The notes under the pieces are model-generated. The model ran no database searches, had not been told where the DNA came from, and worked only from the letters and a program-made list of their open reading frames with translations. Positions 18,661-27,126 of a stretch of DNA of 64,000 nucleotides are shown here, in pieces. A program made the position numbers and the translations under genes. Source of the stretch: Sphaerotilus montanus (GTDB taxonomy: Bacteria; Pseudomonadota; Gammaproteobacteria; Burkholderiales; Burkholderiaceae_C); assembly GCF_013410775.1 (NCBI RefSeq), contig NZ_JACCFH010000001.1, forward strand, positions 2,232,001 to 2,296,000. Reading direction: 5' to 3'. The stretch's first letter is position 1. Every line of letters starts with the position of its first letter.

Positions 18661-19289
18661 GCATGCCGGGCCTGCGTGAACCTGCTGGTCAGGTTGCCCG
18701 AGATGCCGCGGCGAGGTCTGGGCTGCTGGACGAGTCCCAAGGCTACGGCCTCGTCTCGAAAGTGTTGCACTGGGTCGGCGGCTTGATGGCGCTATTGCTG
18801 TTCGGTGTCGGCACAGCCGTCTGGTTCACCAGTGGTTCTGACAGTTCCCACCTGCATCACAGGTTGTCGGCCCTGCATATTGCGCTGGGCGGCTTGTTTG
18901 CTCTGCCTTTGCTGGTCAGGGTATTGTGGCGCCTGTCAAGTGTTTGGGCAGGGCGCCACCCCTTACCGGTTCCCAGCCAAAACGGGACGAGAAGGCTTGC
19001 GCGGACAGTGCAGTTTGGTTTGCTCACCATGCTGACGGTACTGATCGTCAGCGGACCACTGCTGCGGTGGTGGAGCGGAAATCCGATCGAACTGTTCGGA
19101 GGGTGGTACATCCCCAATCCTTTAGAGGACAACAAGCTTCTGCGAGTCTATACACGGGCCATTCACCAGCGCGCTTGGCAAATCATGGCCGTGCTGCTGG
19201 TGTTCCACATCGGGGGTGCGCTGCTGCATCGGCGTTTGTCGTGGCAACGCATGCGATGGTTTGATTTTAGGTCTCGATGTCAGCTTTAA
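18657..19289 (+). CDS. Cytochrome b561-family membrane protein
   Basis: A 210-residue four-helix cytochrome b/b6 (b561-like) protein. Conserved histidines typical of haem ligation are seen in KVLHWVGGLMALLLF, LSALHIALGGLFALP, YTRAIHQRAWQIM and LVFHIGGALLHRR. It could exchange electrons between quinones and periplasmic copper proteins such as the oxidase and cupredoxin upstream. It is translationally coupled to cusF. Its stop codon overlaps the convergent tniQ stop, with no intergenic spacer, so the last residues (about FDFRSRCQL) may derive from a fusion to transposon sequence. Confidence 0.85.
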   Translation: MSMPGLREPAGQVARDAAARSGLLDESQGYGLVSKVLHWVGGLMALLLFGVGTAVWFTSGSDSSHLHHRLSALHIALGGLFALPLLVRVLWRLSSVWAGRHPLPVPSQNGTRRLARTVQFGLLTMLTVLIVSGPLLRWWSGNPIELFGGWYIPNPLEDNKLLRVYTRAIHQRAWQIMAVLLVFHIGGALLHRRLSWQRMRWFDFRSRCQL

Positions 19290-20380
19290 TAAGTCAGGTC
19301 AATTTCATCGGCTCGCGAGTCAAGGTTGATTTTATGGCGACGCTCGAAGAACGGCCGAGCACGAGTGGCGATCCTGTTGTTTACACAGTCCTCGTACCAT
19401 GCAGGCGGATCCTTCATGTCCCGGAGCAGAAAGTTATGTCGAATCGCACGCGCCCGACATGCCTGATGCAGCCGAACCTGCGGGTCTACCAATAACCAGG
19501 CGGCAAACTGCATGTACTGATTGCGCACATGGCACTGGTAGGACTCCAATGCAACACGATTGGTGTTGATGGGGACGTAGTCATCTGCGCCAACCATGTC
19601 CGCGACATGCTGGCCCAGGTGGTAGCGATTGCGCTCCTTTGAGACCATGGCTGTCATGTGGTGGAACAAGGAAACCTCTTTCAGGTCTATCTTCACCGAT
19701 TTCCCCGCAGAGAAATCATCGATGTCAGAGACGACCCGTCGAAGCCAGTCGAATGCTTCCTCATTGTAGACCTTGACAGGTTTGGCGGAAGCCGCTCTCA
19801 AATCGAAGCTGCATTCGTGACAGGTAGACAAAGGATCGAACTCAACGTGGTTGGGTTGGCCCATTCCGATGCGGTGATAGCTCACCGCGGAATCACATTG
19901 CGGGCATCGATCCATCAGCATGCAATTGTGCTTGAGGCACATGGTCTTAATCGCTAATCGCCACGTTTTGCGGAAATAGGAGACTTTGTCTTCTTGCAAG
20001 CAGATTGGGCAAAACTGCTGACCATAGCCCTCACGTTTCCGGTGATACATCTGCATCAGTTGTATCCACTGGAGCGGTCCAGCTTCTCGGTAGTGCTTGA
20101 CTAGAACACCATCAAATATTCGCAGGGTTGTTTGCTCAGCTTGCATTTGAGTTGCTCCAGTATGAAGTTTCAAATCATCTAGCAACCATTGCGGTGCAAG
20201 TCTGTCTATGTCTCTATTCCAGATTTGTCGTTTGTTGCCATACAACATATTGCAAAACGACTGAACCTTGAGCCCGTGCCCATGGGCAAGACGAACCAGC
20301 CAACTTGAGAGTAACTCGTCTTCCAGTGGCTTGTATCTGATGGGCCACAAATCTTGATGGAAGCGAGCCATGTGCCTCAT
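19286..20380 (-). CDS. tniQ: TniQ family transposition targeting protein
   Basis: A 364-residue protein of the TniQ/TnsD family, which bridges the target site and the AAA+ regulator TnsC/TniB. Two zinc-binding clusters typical of the family are present: FCPICLQED followed by MCLKHNCMLMDRCPQC, and a further TCHECSFDL. It is far shorter than Tn7 TnsD (about 508) and closer to the TniQ of Tn5053-like or CRISPR-linked elements. The start at 20,380 gives an ATGA overlap with the upstream tnsC; an in-frame start at 20,422 is also possible. No cas genes accompany it, so the targeting mode is unknown. Confidence 0.88.
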   Translation of the reverse strand: MRHMARFHQDLWPIRYKPLEDELLSSWLVRLAHGHGLKVQSFCNMLYGNKRQIWNRDIDRLAPQWLLDDLKLHTGATQMQAEQTTLRIFDGVLVKHYREAGPLQWIQLMQMYHRKREGYGQQFCPICLQEDKVSYFRKTWRLAIKTMCLKHNCMLMDRCPQCDSAVSYHRIGMGQPNHVEFDPLSTCHECSFDLRAASAKPVKVYNEEAFDWLRRVVSDIDDFSAGKSVKIDLKEVSLFHHMTAMVSKERNRYHLGQHVADMVGADDYVPINTNRVALESYQCHVRNQYMQFAAWLLVDPQVRLHQACRARAIRHNFLLRDMKDPPAWYEDCVNNRIATRARPFFERRHKINLDSRADEIDLTY

Positions 20381-21372
20381 AGCGGTGGGCGATAGTTCTT
20401 TCTCCGTGATGGGGGAACCCAATCAATTCCCTTGATCAATTTCAAGGATAGTTTTTCTTCTCCTGACTGAATCGCTGCAACTGCCACCTCCTTGACGAGA
20501 TCAAATATATCCCCCAGTGAACCTTCTGCACGGTTGACAATCGTCAGCAGAGACTCTGGCGAATCCAGGTCGGATGGATATTTGACAGGGATTCTCTTCT
20601 GTAGCGTGGCCAACAAAATTCCTGTGTTTTGGTCAGTGCGCCAACTTGGCAGTTTCAAGGGGATGAATCGGCTTGACATCTGCGGGTCAGCATTGAAGGC
20701 GTTGTACGCCTCGTCAATGCCGGCTGCCACCAGACAGACTTTGGTCTCGTTGCTCAGGCTCTTCAACGCATTTCTGAATTCACGCTGTCGATTTAGACTT
20801 CCGGCAATCAAATGGTGAATTTCGTCAATGATCAGCATCTTGACGCCGAGTTGTCGGAACATCAGTTTGATCTGGGAATATTTTTCGTAGCTGGCGGCTC
20901 GACTTTGGTACTTCGCCATGATGGCGTCAAGAATGCGACTGTAGAAGTCTGCTATGTCTGGTCTGGGTGGTGCGTCAATCATGACGACTGGACAGGTCAT
21001 GATCTCGCTTGCCGGATCCACATCCGGCGGATGTAGTGAAAGAAATCGCTCCAAGATTGTGCTCTTTCCACTGAAAGATGCGCCCACCAAGAGCAAGCTG
21101 GGCATGCGTGTCACCGGTGGATAGTCGAGCAACATTTCCATGCGTTCGATGGCTTCCTTCGCGTGCGGCAGAGGGAGCCAGGATCCTTGGCGGATCGCCC
21201 GAATTCTGACGGCGTCTGACTCTTTCATCAGATCACGCGCCACACTATTCAAGTGAGGATATGGCAGATCGTGTGCAAGGTCTGATTTCTGATCCTTTGT
21301 TTCAGATACCTGCTTGCTTTGGGTCTTTTTGACTTTTGGCTTTGCTGATGGGGTTGCTTCAATATTCGTCAT
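20377..21372 (-). CDS. tnsC: TnsC/TniB-type AAA+ ATPase of the transposon
   Basis: A 331-residue AAA+ ATPase that activates the transposase after target selection. Walker A is GASFSGKST (about residues 97-105), Walker B is MLIIDEIHHLI, and a sensor-like SSRFIPLKLP follows. The N-terminus is charged and Lys-rich. By length and sequence it resembles TniB/TnsC of compact Tn7-like elements rather than the 555-residue TnsC of Tn7 itself. It overlaps tnsB by 14 bases and tniQ by ATGA. Confidence 0.9.
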   Translation of the reverse strand: MTNIEATPSAKPKVKKTQSKQVSETKDQKSDLAHDLPYPHLNSVARDLMKESDAVRIRAIRQGSWLPLPHAKEAIERMEMLLDYPPVTRMPSLLLVGASFSGKSTILERFLSLHPPDVDPASEIMTCPVVMIDAPPRPDIADFYSRILDAIMAKYQSRAASYEKYSQIKLMFRQLGVKMLIIDEIHHLIAGSLNRQREFRNALKSLSNETKVCLVAAGIDEAYNAFNADPQMSSRFIPLKLPSWRTDQNTGILLATLQKRIPVKYPSDLDSPESLLTIVNRAEGSLGDIFDLVKEVAVAAIQSGEEKLSLKLIKGIDWVPPSRRKNYRPPL

Positions 21373-23266
21373 CCAGCGGCCTTACTTTCGATCGGTCATA
21401 ACCTGGCAGGGCTGGCGGTTCTGCACTTGCCGTGGGATTGCTGACTTTGGGTAGTTCGATTTCATTTTTAATGGCGCGAGCCTTTCGATGTTCTTTTTTG
21501 ACTTGCTGCGCATGGCGAGCCTGTTTTGTTTTCTGTGCAGCATCAGCTTCGAGGTCGCGCTGACGATTGAGGTAGGTGAACTTTGTTCGCTCGTCGTAGT
21601 CCTGTATTCCCAGATCCCGGGTTCTCTTCTGCGTTTCTCGCCATTCCCAAATGCTGGTCACTGGTAGACCGGAATCCCGGTATGGAATGGCATAATACTT
21701 CCGCATATCCGGATCGAAGAAGTAAAGCTGGCTGATGTCCCTTGGATCCCGGCGGAACCTGAATAGGCGAGCCAACTTTGGGTTGGCTGGATCACGTGAA
21801 TTGATCCATGGCCTGAGAACATCATGATAATAGTAGATCTTGTCCAAAAGGACGCCGTAATCTTGAATGGTCCGTTCTTCGAATGGCATGAAATCCATCC
21901 GCGCTTTCTCTTCGTCCAGCCGGATCAGTTGCAGTCCACGTCCTGGCGTAGTTTTGGTTCCGAAAATGCCTTCGCGCCATTTTGTCAGCGGAGTAGTGCC
22001 AATTCCCCTGTGGATATTAGAGTGATAGCGAGCAAAAACGAGCACCAGCCATTTTTCAAGCTCGCTAAGCGTCATACAGGCGTTGCCTTCGGCATCATAA
22101 TCTCCCTTCTCTTTGATGCCTGAGAATGTTGCCCCTCTGACGGACTTGAGTTCTTCTGAAACGGTTCCCATCAGTCGCTCAATATGAGCGCCATAGTGAG
22201 GTTTCTTGACAGGTCTCAACGTGACATCGATGTCATATTCAGCGCCGGCCGCTTTGAGCATGTCGCCTCTGAACTCTCGGGCGTTGTCCATGTGCAAGGT
22301 ATCCATCACGCCATAGCAGGGCCATTCCAAATCGGACATTCCCAAACGTAATAGCCACTTATTTTTCGGGAAGATGGCGTGCAGTACACACATTCCTGCA
22401 GACATGGCCGAAGGTGGGTCCAGTGTCAGGTACATGCCCACGCACATGCGACTGAACACATCGATGGCCAGTGTGATCCAGGCGCGGTTGATCGGCCTGC
22501 GATGTTCATCATCGACAATGATCACGGGCAGGAGCGTATGGTCCATCTGGACAATAGCTAAAGGCCAGTTGGCGTCAGGAATTTTTCCAATCTTTGGGTC
22601 GAACCGAAGCTTGGCAACACGATCGCCTTCACGCTGCTTGATTCTGGTTTGTTCATCGATCCATTCGATGTGGCGCCGCACGGTCGTTGCCGCAGGCATT
22701 GGAACTCCTGCATTACTGCAGCGACGTCGAACCTCTACGGTGGTTGCCGCGACAGATACCTTCTGCTGGGTGAGGTGAAAATTTTCAATACAGTCTTTGA
22801 GGATTGTTTCCACTTCAGGTGACAAGCGGCCTTTCATTTGTCCTCCATCACGCCGGTTAGGCAGTAATGATGACAATAACCCTGTGTTCCTGTACGTGGA
22901 CAACCAGCGATAAAGAGTCGCCACGCTGATGCCTGCTGCTTCTGCTTGCAGCTTGTATTCCGCACGAGATTGGCGCGTACCTGTTATCCAAGGATCGATG
23001 ATCGCCCGCCGGGCTTTGGCAATATCCCAGTCGTCTTGTGAAATGCTTTCAAGATCGATAGCCGGTGGAGTTGGTCCTTCGCTTGGCGCTACGGTGCGAG
23101 GACTCTGAAGTGAATCCAGTTGCAGAAGTACCTGCTGTTCTGAGCCAATTTCTTTCGCCAAGATCAGGTTCATGTCAACCAGACTTTGGACGACATAATC
23201 GCGGCCAAGGTGGTGGACAGTTGCTCCCTTGGTGATGCGCATGACGCTGGGCGGGGGCTTTTTCAT
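21359..23266 (-). CDS. tnsB: TnsB/TniA-type DDE transposase of the transposon
   Basis: A 635-residue transposase of the Mu/TnsB/TniA family. There are N-terminal helix-turn-helix segments (ISVATLYRWLSTYRNTGL, about 113-130) and a retroviral-integrase catalytic core with the DDE triad: Asp242 in VQMDHTLLP, Asp327 in LHMDNAREF and Glu363 in HIERLMGTVSE. A charged C-terminal tail should contact TnsC. The ATG at 23,266 is preferred because it begins two bases after the tnsA stop. It cuts the 3' ends and joins them to the target. Confidence 0.92.
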   Translation of the reverse strand: MKKPPPSVMRITKGATVHHLGRDYVVQSLVDMNLILAKEIGSEQQVLLQLDSLQSPRTVAPSEGPTPPAIDLESISQDDWDIAKARRAIIDPWITGTRQSRAEYKLQAEAAGISVATLYRWLSTYRNTGLLSSLLPNRRDGGQMKGRLSPEVETILKDCIENFHLTQQKVSVAATTVEVRRRCSNAGVPMPAATTVRRHIEWIDEQTRIKQREGDRVAKLRFDPKIGKIPDANWPLAIVQMDHTLLPVIIVDDEHRRPINRAWITLAIDVFSRMCVGMYLTLDPPSAMSAGMCVLHAIFPKNKWLLRLGMSDLEWPCYGVMDTLHMDNAREFRGDMLKAAGAEYDIDVTLRPVKKPHYGAHIERLMGTVSEELKSVRGATFSGIKEKGDYDAEGNACMTLSELEKWLVLVFARYHSNIHRGIGTTPLTKWREGIFGTKTTPGRGLQLIRLDEEKARMDFMPFEERTIQDYGVLLDKIYYYHDVLRPWINSRDPANPKLARLFRFRRDPRDISQLYFFDPDMRKYYAIPYRDSGLPVTSIWEWRETQKRTRDLGIQDYDERTKFTYLNRQRDLEADAAQKTKQARHAQQVKKEHRKARAIKNEIELPKVSNPTASAEPPALPGYDRSKVRPLDDEY

Positions 23267-23268
23267 GA

Positions 23269-23925
23269 TCAGTTTCCAGGCAGCCAGACCTCGACGTTTG
23301 AGGACAGCGGTTCTCTGTCTATGCTGAACATGATCCGGTTGCGGACCATCAGGTTCCACAAGATCGGTGTCCACTGCGCTTGCTCTTCTGGCGTTGCCCC
23401 GAGCATGTCAAGCAGAGACTGAAGTTCAGCGGTTCCCCCCAAGACTTGCAATCGCGCAAGTACGCCTGCTTCTTCTTCGGGAGCGGGTGAGAGGTTTCGA
23501 TACCTGCGTAAGAACTTCAGATTTGCCAAGCGCTGCGTTCGGATGTCCAGTTCGGTCTTCGTCAAGAAGATCCAACCGCGATCGGCGGCGTACTTCTCGG
23601 CGACGGCGAACTTTGGCTGAAGTTCCTCGGCCTTGCGAGTCAAGTCAGCGGTGGTCTTGACTTCGATGAGTTGTGCTGGAGGTCGGTGACCGGTCGCGTC
23701 TTCCCGGAATGTCACCAAGAGGTCTGGGGTGTAGCGGCGCGACCTGCCTGGCATCGGTATCGTCACGGGCTGCTCGACGTACTTTTCGACCATGGGGTCG
23801 AAGTCCAGCAGCATCATGTAGTCCTTCTCCAGCAGCGACTCGAAGCCGATCAGGACGTCCGACTTCGAACTGGCGTATGCGCCTGTGACCACCAAGTGGT
23901 TCTTCGGGATCTTTCGTGATGGCAT
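23269..23925 (-). CDS. tnsA: TnsA-type endonuclease of the transposon
   Basis: A 218-residue restriction-like nuclease that cuts the 5' ends of the element. The catalytic elements are all visible: acidic residues in GFESLLEKDY (29-36), Asp68 in YTPDLLV, and Glu88/Lys90 in IEVKTT. A C-terminal winged-helix-like part follows. With intact TnsA, the element should move by cut-and-paste, unlike Tn5053 and TnsA-less elements that form cointegrates. It is the first gene of the tnsABC-tniQ operon. Confidence 0.9.
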   Translation of the reverse strand: MPSRKIPKNHLVVTGAYASSKSDVLIGFESLLEKDYMMLLDFDPMVEKYVEQPVTIPMPGRSRRYTPDLLVTFREDATGHRPPAQLIEVKTTADLTRKAEELQPKFAVAEKYAADRGWIFLTKTELDIRTQRLANLKFLRRYRNLSPAPEEEAGVLARLQVLGGTAELQSLLDMLGATPEEQAQWTPILWNLMVRNRIMFSIDREPLSSNVEVWLPGN

Positions 23926-24409
23926 CGGCGGTGGCTCCCTGGGTGTTGTGCCGAGCTGGTGGCCGATTCAGTCTCGGCTGCTTCGAGACATTTTCAGATT
24001 TTGTTTTTCGGAACGAATGCGGGTAAACCCTTGGTTGGTTCAGCCGCCCCTCCGATGTCCTCTATCAAGGCGACAGGGATGTGCGAGGCCGAGGTGTCTG
24101 CACTTGACGGGTCGGTTCTGTTCCAGGTCAGCAGATCTGAGGGTGGTGCGCCATGACTGAAGAACAAGGCGTCTGTATCGGCTGGGGCGTGCCGTTCATG
24201 GTCGCGATGAGCAAGCCTGCCGATGTCGATGTCTTTCTGAGGAGGCCACTCTGGCTGAGGTAAGATTTCGGAACGGCATTGCTCGGTGCCCGCTGCTCAC
24301 CTCGGCAAACCCTGACGGGACGACACTGACTTGATCCATGACCGGTTCCCCTTCTGTGGCGAATCCCGGCAGTGAGCACCGTTGATTCGCACGCAGCCAA
24401 GGAACTGTC
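23926..24409. other. Gap upstream of tnsA, probable promoter region
   Basis: A 484-base stretch without a convincing gene. Short reading frames on the minus strand (24,128-24,522) look like chance frames. The AT-rich part at 23,980-24,020 (containing TTTTCAGATTTTGTTTTT) is the most likely site of the tns promoter. It includes one CTTCGAGA match to the right-end sites, perhaps a TnsB contact, but no full repeat. TTTCGGAACG occurs twice (near 24,006 and 24,266). Nothing else was recognised. Confidence 0.4.
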
Positions 24410-25174
24410 ATGCGTTTCATTCCCACGTCGGCGGCCATCGTCGAATCACTCAAGAAGCAAGCCAAGAAGCTCCAGCGCAACGGGGGCGGCAAGCACGCTG
24501 ATCTCCTTGACCGTGTCGCCAAAGGCGCGGGCTACCAGCATTGGCATCATGTGTCGATTTGCCTCAAACAGACCGAGACGAAGTCCGGCGTTGAGGCGCT
24601 GCACTTGGATTGCGACATCATCCTGCGCGCTGCCCGTGAGGGTGTTGAGAAGGTGATCGTCACCAATGCTGGTGAGTTGCCTGTGCCGCTCGTGATGTTC
24701 GCCTGCCAGCAGGATGCATGGTTGCTTGATCCCGACGAGAGCCTTGTGCTCTGCTTGATGTTTCAAGGGGAAGAGCAGGAGCGGCACTTCGAGGATAGCC
24801 CCCGCCAGATTCGCATCGGCTGGGATGGCACCTATGCTTTCAACGGCGAGGCGTTCGTCGTCGCGACTGAGCATCCGACGGTGGGTACACGTGTCATCCT
24901 CGGCTATCCATTGGAGGAACTGCGCCGGTGGATCGACAAGGCGCAGGCCTATGGCAAACGCTTCGACACGTCGATTGGCCAGGATGATGCGATTGACCTC
25001 ACGCCAGACTTGGTTGCACGCCTGATTGCGGAGGGCTGGGAGGTGAAATCGATCGAGGAAGGCCGGCGAGGTGGTGCACGCTTCAGTCCGAGCCGCAAGA
25101 GCCTGGTCTATCCGCCGCAGATTTCAGACAACGACGACGGCCTGGAGCCGGCTGCACCTTCAGTTGGCATGTAG
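24410..25174 (+). CDS. Unknown protein with an N-terminal helical domain seen in mobile elements
   Basis: A 254-residue soluble protein. The first 50 residues (SLKKQAKKLQRN, then HADLLDRVAKGAGYQHWHHV) resemble the short helical motif found at the N-terminus of many plasmid and transposon proteins of unknown function. That motif is sometimes annotated as a glyoxalase-superfamily N-terminal domain (PF20066). The remainder is acidic and unrecognised, with DLTPDLVARLIAEGWEV near residue 200. The gene lies between the tns operon and the proposed right end, on the opposite strand to tnsA. It is therefore probably element cargo or an accessory gene. GC is intermediate, about 58%. Confidence 0.7.
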   Translation: MRFIPTSAAIVESLKKQAKKLQRNGGGKHADLLDRVAKGAGYQHWHHVSICLKQTETKSGVEALHLDCDIILRAAREGVEKVIVTNAGELPVPLVMFACQQDAWLLDPDESLVLCLMFQGEEQERHFEDSPRQIRIGWDGTYAFNGEAFVVATEHPTVGTRVILGYPLEELRRWIDKAQAYGKRFDTSIGQDDAIDLTPDLVARLIAEGWEVKSIEEGRRGGARFSPSRKSLVYPPQISDNDDGLEPAAPSVGM

Positions 25175-25246
25175 GGCTTTTGACCGGATGCCCGTCACCG
25201 AGTCGTTCGTTTCAGTGGCGACTCGGGAGAGCGGGCGGCGGCCGAA

Positions 25247-25341
25247 TTTAGTCTCATCAACTTCGATATCTTTTCTCGCATGATGCGAGAAATTTTGGCT
25301 AAGTCTGGTGCTATTTTCTCGTTATCTTCGAGATGCTGTCA
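25247..25341. repeat. Putative right end of the Tn7-like element with three TnsB-type sites
   Basis: Three related sites of about 21 bp start at 25,247, 25,269 and 25,312, that is, 22 and 43 bases apart. They fit a loose pattern TnTTTTCTCG-N6-TTCGAG. The middle copy also forms a hairpin (TTCTCGCAT/ATGCGAGAA). Nine bases beyond the last site the sequence reads TGTCA (25,337-25,341), so read inward the element would start TGACAGCAT. Tn7-type ends likewise have a short terminus followed by abutting TnsB sites of about 22 bp. Resident 70%-GC sequence begins immediately to the right. Confidence 0.6.
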
Positions 25342-25395
25342 GGCACGGACCTCTGACCTCTGGCGCAGCGAACGCGGCCGCCCTGCGGACCGCGT

Positions 25396-27105
25396 TCAAT
25401 CGAAGTGGTATCCCTCGGCGGCGACCACCCGCCACGAGCCGTCCCCCGGCAGCTCCAGCACCCAGCGGTGGAAGGGCAGGATCGCCGGCCGGTGGCTGAT
25501 GCTGACCGGCGTGCTGCCGATGCCGGCGAGCTGGGCGTACAGCCGCTCCTCGTTGGCAGCGTCCAGCGCGCTGGAGGCCTCGTCCAGCATCACGTAGCGC
25601 GGTCGCGCCAGCAGCACCCGCGTGAACGACAGCCGCTGTTGCTCGCCGACCGAGAGCACCTTGGCCCAGTCGCGCTCCGCGTCCAGCCCGCCCACCCGGT
25701 CGGCCAGATCGGGCAGGTTGACCTGGTGCAGCAGCGCGCGCAGCTCCTCGTCGGTGACCTCGCGCTCGGGGTGCGGGTAGAGCATCTGGCTGCGCAGCGT
25801 GCCCGGGGACAGGTAGGGCTGCTGCGGCAGGAAGAGCATTTCCTCGTGGCCCGGCCGCACGACGCGCCCCGCGCCGGTCTGCCACAGGCCGGCCATCACC
25901 CGCAGCAGCGAACTCTTGCCGCAGCCGCTCGGCCCGGTGATCAGCAGCCCCTCGCCGGGCGCGATGGCGAGCGTGACTTCGCGGATCAGCGTGTGCTCGT
26001 GCCCGGGGGTCTGCACGGTGACCAGCTCCAGCGCGAGCTGGGGGCCGTCGGCGGTCTCGATGCCGGGTTCGGCGTCGGCGGCGGTCTGGTCGTCGAGCGC
26101 CTGCGAGAAGCTGTCGAGCCGGTTCACGCCGGCACCGAAGCGGCTCAGACTCTCGAAGTGCTGCACGATCAGCGTCAGCGCGCTCAGGATGGCGGTGAAC
26201 GCACCCGCGGCCTGCACCGCCCGGCCCACTTCCATGCGCCCCGACAGCACCTCGTCGGCAATGATCACGCTGGGCAGCGCGAGCGTGAGGAAGCTGTGCG
26301 CGTACTGGAACAGGTTGAGGTTGAACTGCCAGCGCAGCACGTGCCGGTAGTTGCGCAGCAGGTCGCCGAACAGGCGGCGCAGGCCCCCCAGCTCCTGCCC
26401 TTCGCCGCTGTGGAAGGCGATCGACTCGGCGTGCTCGCGCACCCGCACCAGTCCGAAGCGGAAATCGGCCTCGCGCCGCAGTTGCCGGAAGTTCAGCCCG
26501 ATCAGCCGCTGGCCGAACACCGCCCCGGTGAACCAGGTGCCCAGCAGCGCGTAGCCGATCAGGAAGGCCACCAGCGGCCGCGAGATGGTCCAGAGCACGC
26601 CGGTGAAGGCCACCAGATCGATCACCGCACCGAGCACCACCATCAGGAAGTACAGCGACTGCGAGGTGAAGCTGTTGACGTCCTCGGCGATGCGCTGGTC
26701 GGGGTTGTCGATGCCGGCGTGCGCGTTGAGGTGGTAGTAGGCGCGGCGGTGGAAGTAGCGCTGCAGCAGGTGGTCGGTGAGCCAGCGCCGCCACTGCATG
26801 CCCAGCGTGTCGCGCACGAAGTAGTAGCAGGCGTAGAGCGGCACGGCAGCCACCAGGATGACCGTGAAACGCCGGATCGCGGCCCAAAAGCGCTCAGCAT
26901 CCCCGGCGGCCAGCGCCGAGGTGAACTCGCCCGTCTCCTGGTTGAACAGGACGTTGAAGCCCGTCTGTCCCAGCAGCAGCACGACCAGCAGCGCCACCAT
27001 GGCGCGGGCGCGTACCCGCTCGTCCGATTGCCAGTACGGCGCGGCGATGTGGACGAAACGTTGCCAGAGGCGGCGGTCGGCGCCGGGTTCGTCGAGGGGC
27101 GGCAT
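25396..27105 (-). CDS. ABC transporter, fused permease and ATPase (YddA/SbmA-like)
   Basis: A 569-residue half-transporter. The N-terminal membrane domain (about 30-330, SbmA/BacA-like, with GMQWRRWLTDHLLQRYF and YYHLNAHAGIDNPDQRIAED) is followed by an ABC ATPase. The ATPase has Walker A GPSGCGKSS (about 408), signature LSVGEQQR and Walker B VMLDEASSALD. It belongs to the ABC group that includes E. coli YddA, with unknown substrates (peptides, cobalamin or fatty acyl compounds in relatives). It is likely co-transcribed with the glycosyltransferase at 27,127-28,659. The Tn7-like element ends 54 bases beyond its 3' end. Confidence 0.87.
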   Translation of the reverse strand: MPPLDEPGADRRLWQRFVHIAAPYWQSDERVRARAMVALLVVLLLGQTGFNVLFNQETGEFTSALAAGDAERFWAAIRRFTVILVAAVPLYACYYFVRDTLGMQWRRWLTDHLLQRYFHRRAYYHLNAHAGIDNPDQRIAEDVNSFTSQSLYFLMVVLGAVIDLVAFTGVLWTISRPLVAFLIGYALLGTWFTGAVFGQRLIGLNFRQLRREADFRFGLVRVREHAESIAFHSGEGQELGGLRRLFGDLLRNYRHVLRWQFNLNLFQYAHSFLTLALPSVIIADEVLSGRMEVGRAVQAAGAFTAILSALTLIVQHFESLSRFGAGVNRLDSFSQALDDQTAADAEPGIETADGPQLALELVTVQTPGHEHTLIREVTLAIAPGEGLLITGPSGCGKSSLLRVMAGLWQTGAGRVVRPGHEEMLFLPQQPYLSPGTLRSQMLYPHPEREVTDEELRALLHQVNLPDLADRVGGLDAERDWAKVLSVGEQQRLSFTRVLLARPRYVMLDEASSALDAANEERLYAQLAGIGSTPVSISHRPAILPFHRWVLELPGDGSWRVVAAEGYHFD

Positions 27106-27126
27106 GCGCAGCGGTTCAGAGGGGAA

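Larger units (their letters stand above)
1..25341. mobile_element. Tn7-like transposon carrying copper-resistance and exosortase cargo (left end outside window)
   Basis: The core genes tnsA, tnsB, tnsC and tniQ occupy 19,286-23,925 on the minus strand. Three related sites of about 21 bp at 25,247-25,332 and a sharp rise in GC next to a resident ABC transporter gene mark a probable right end near 25,341. Everything to the left is mosaic: about 45-50% GC for the exosortase operon, about 65% for the copper island and about 52% for the tns genes, against about 70% for the resident genes. No matching left end was found, so cargo assignment for bases 1-19,285 is inference from adjacency. The presence of TnsA implies cut-and-paste movement as in Tn7, unlike the TnsA-less Tn5053/Tn402 group. 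Confidence 0.6.

Noticed and set aside
19286-23925. Possibility of a CRISPR-associated transposon, given tnsA/B/C with a short tniQ.
   Set aside because: No cas6/7/8/5 or cas12k genes and no repeat-spacer array between 1 and 25,341; they could only lie in the unseen left part.
24128-24522. Overlapping minus-strand frames of 90-108 codons upstream of tnsA.
   Set aside because: No recognisable motif; partly antisense to the 254-residue gene.
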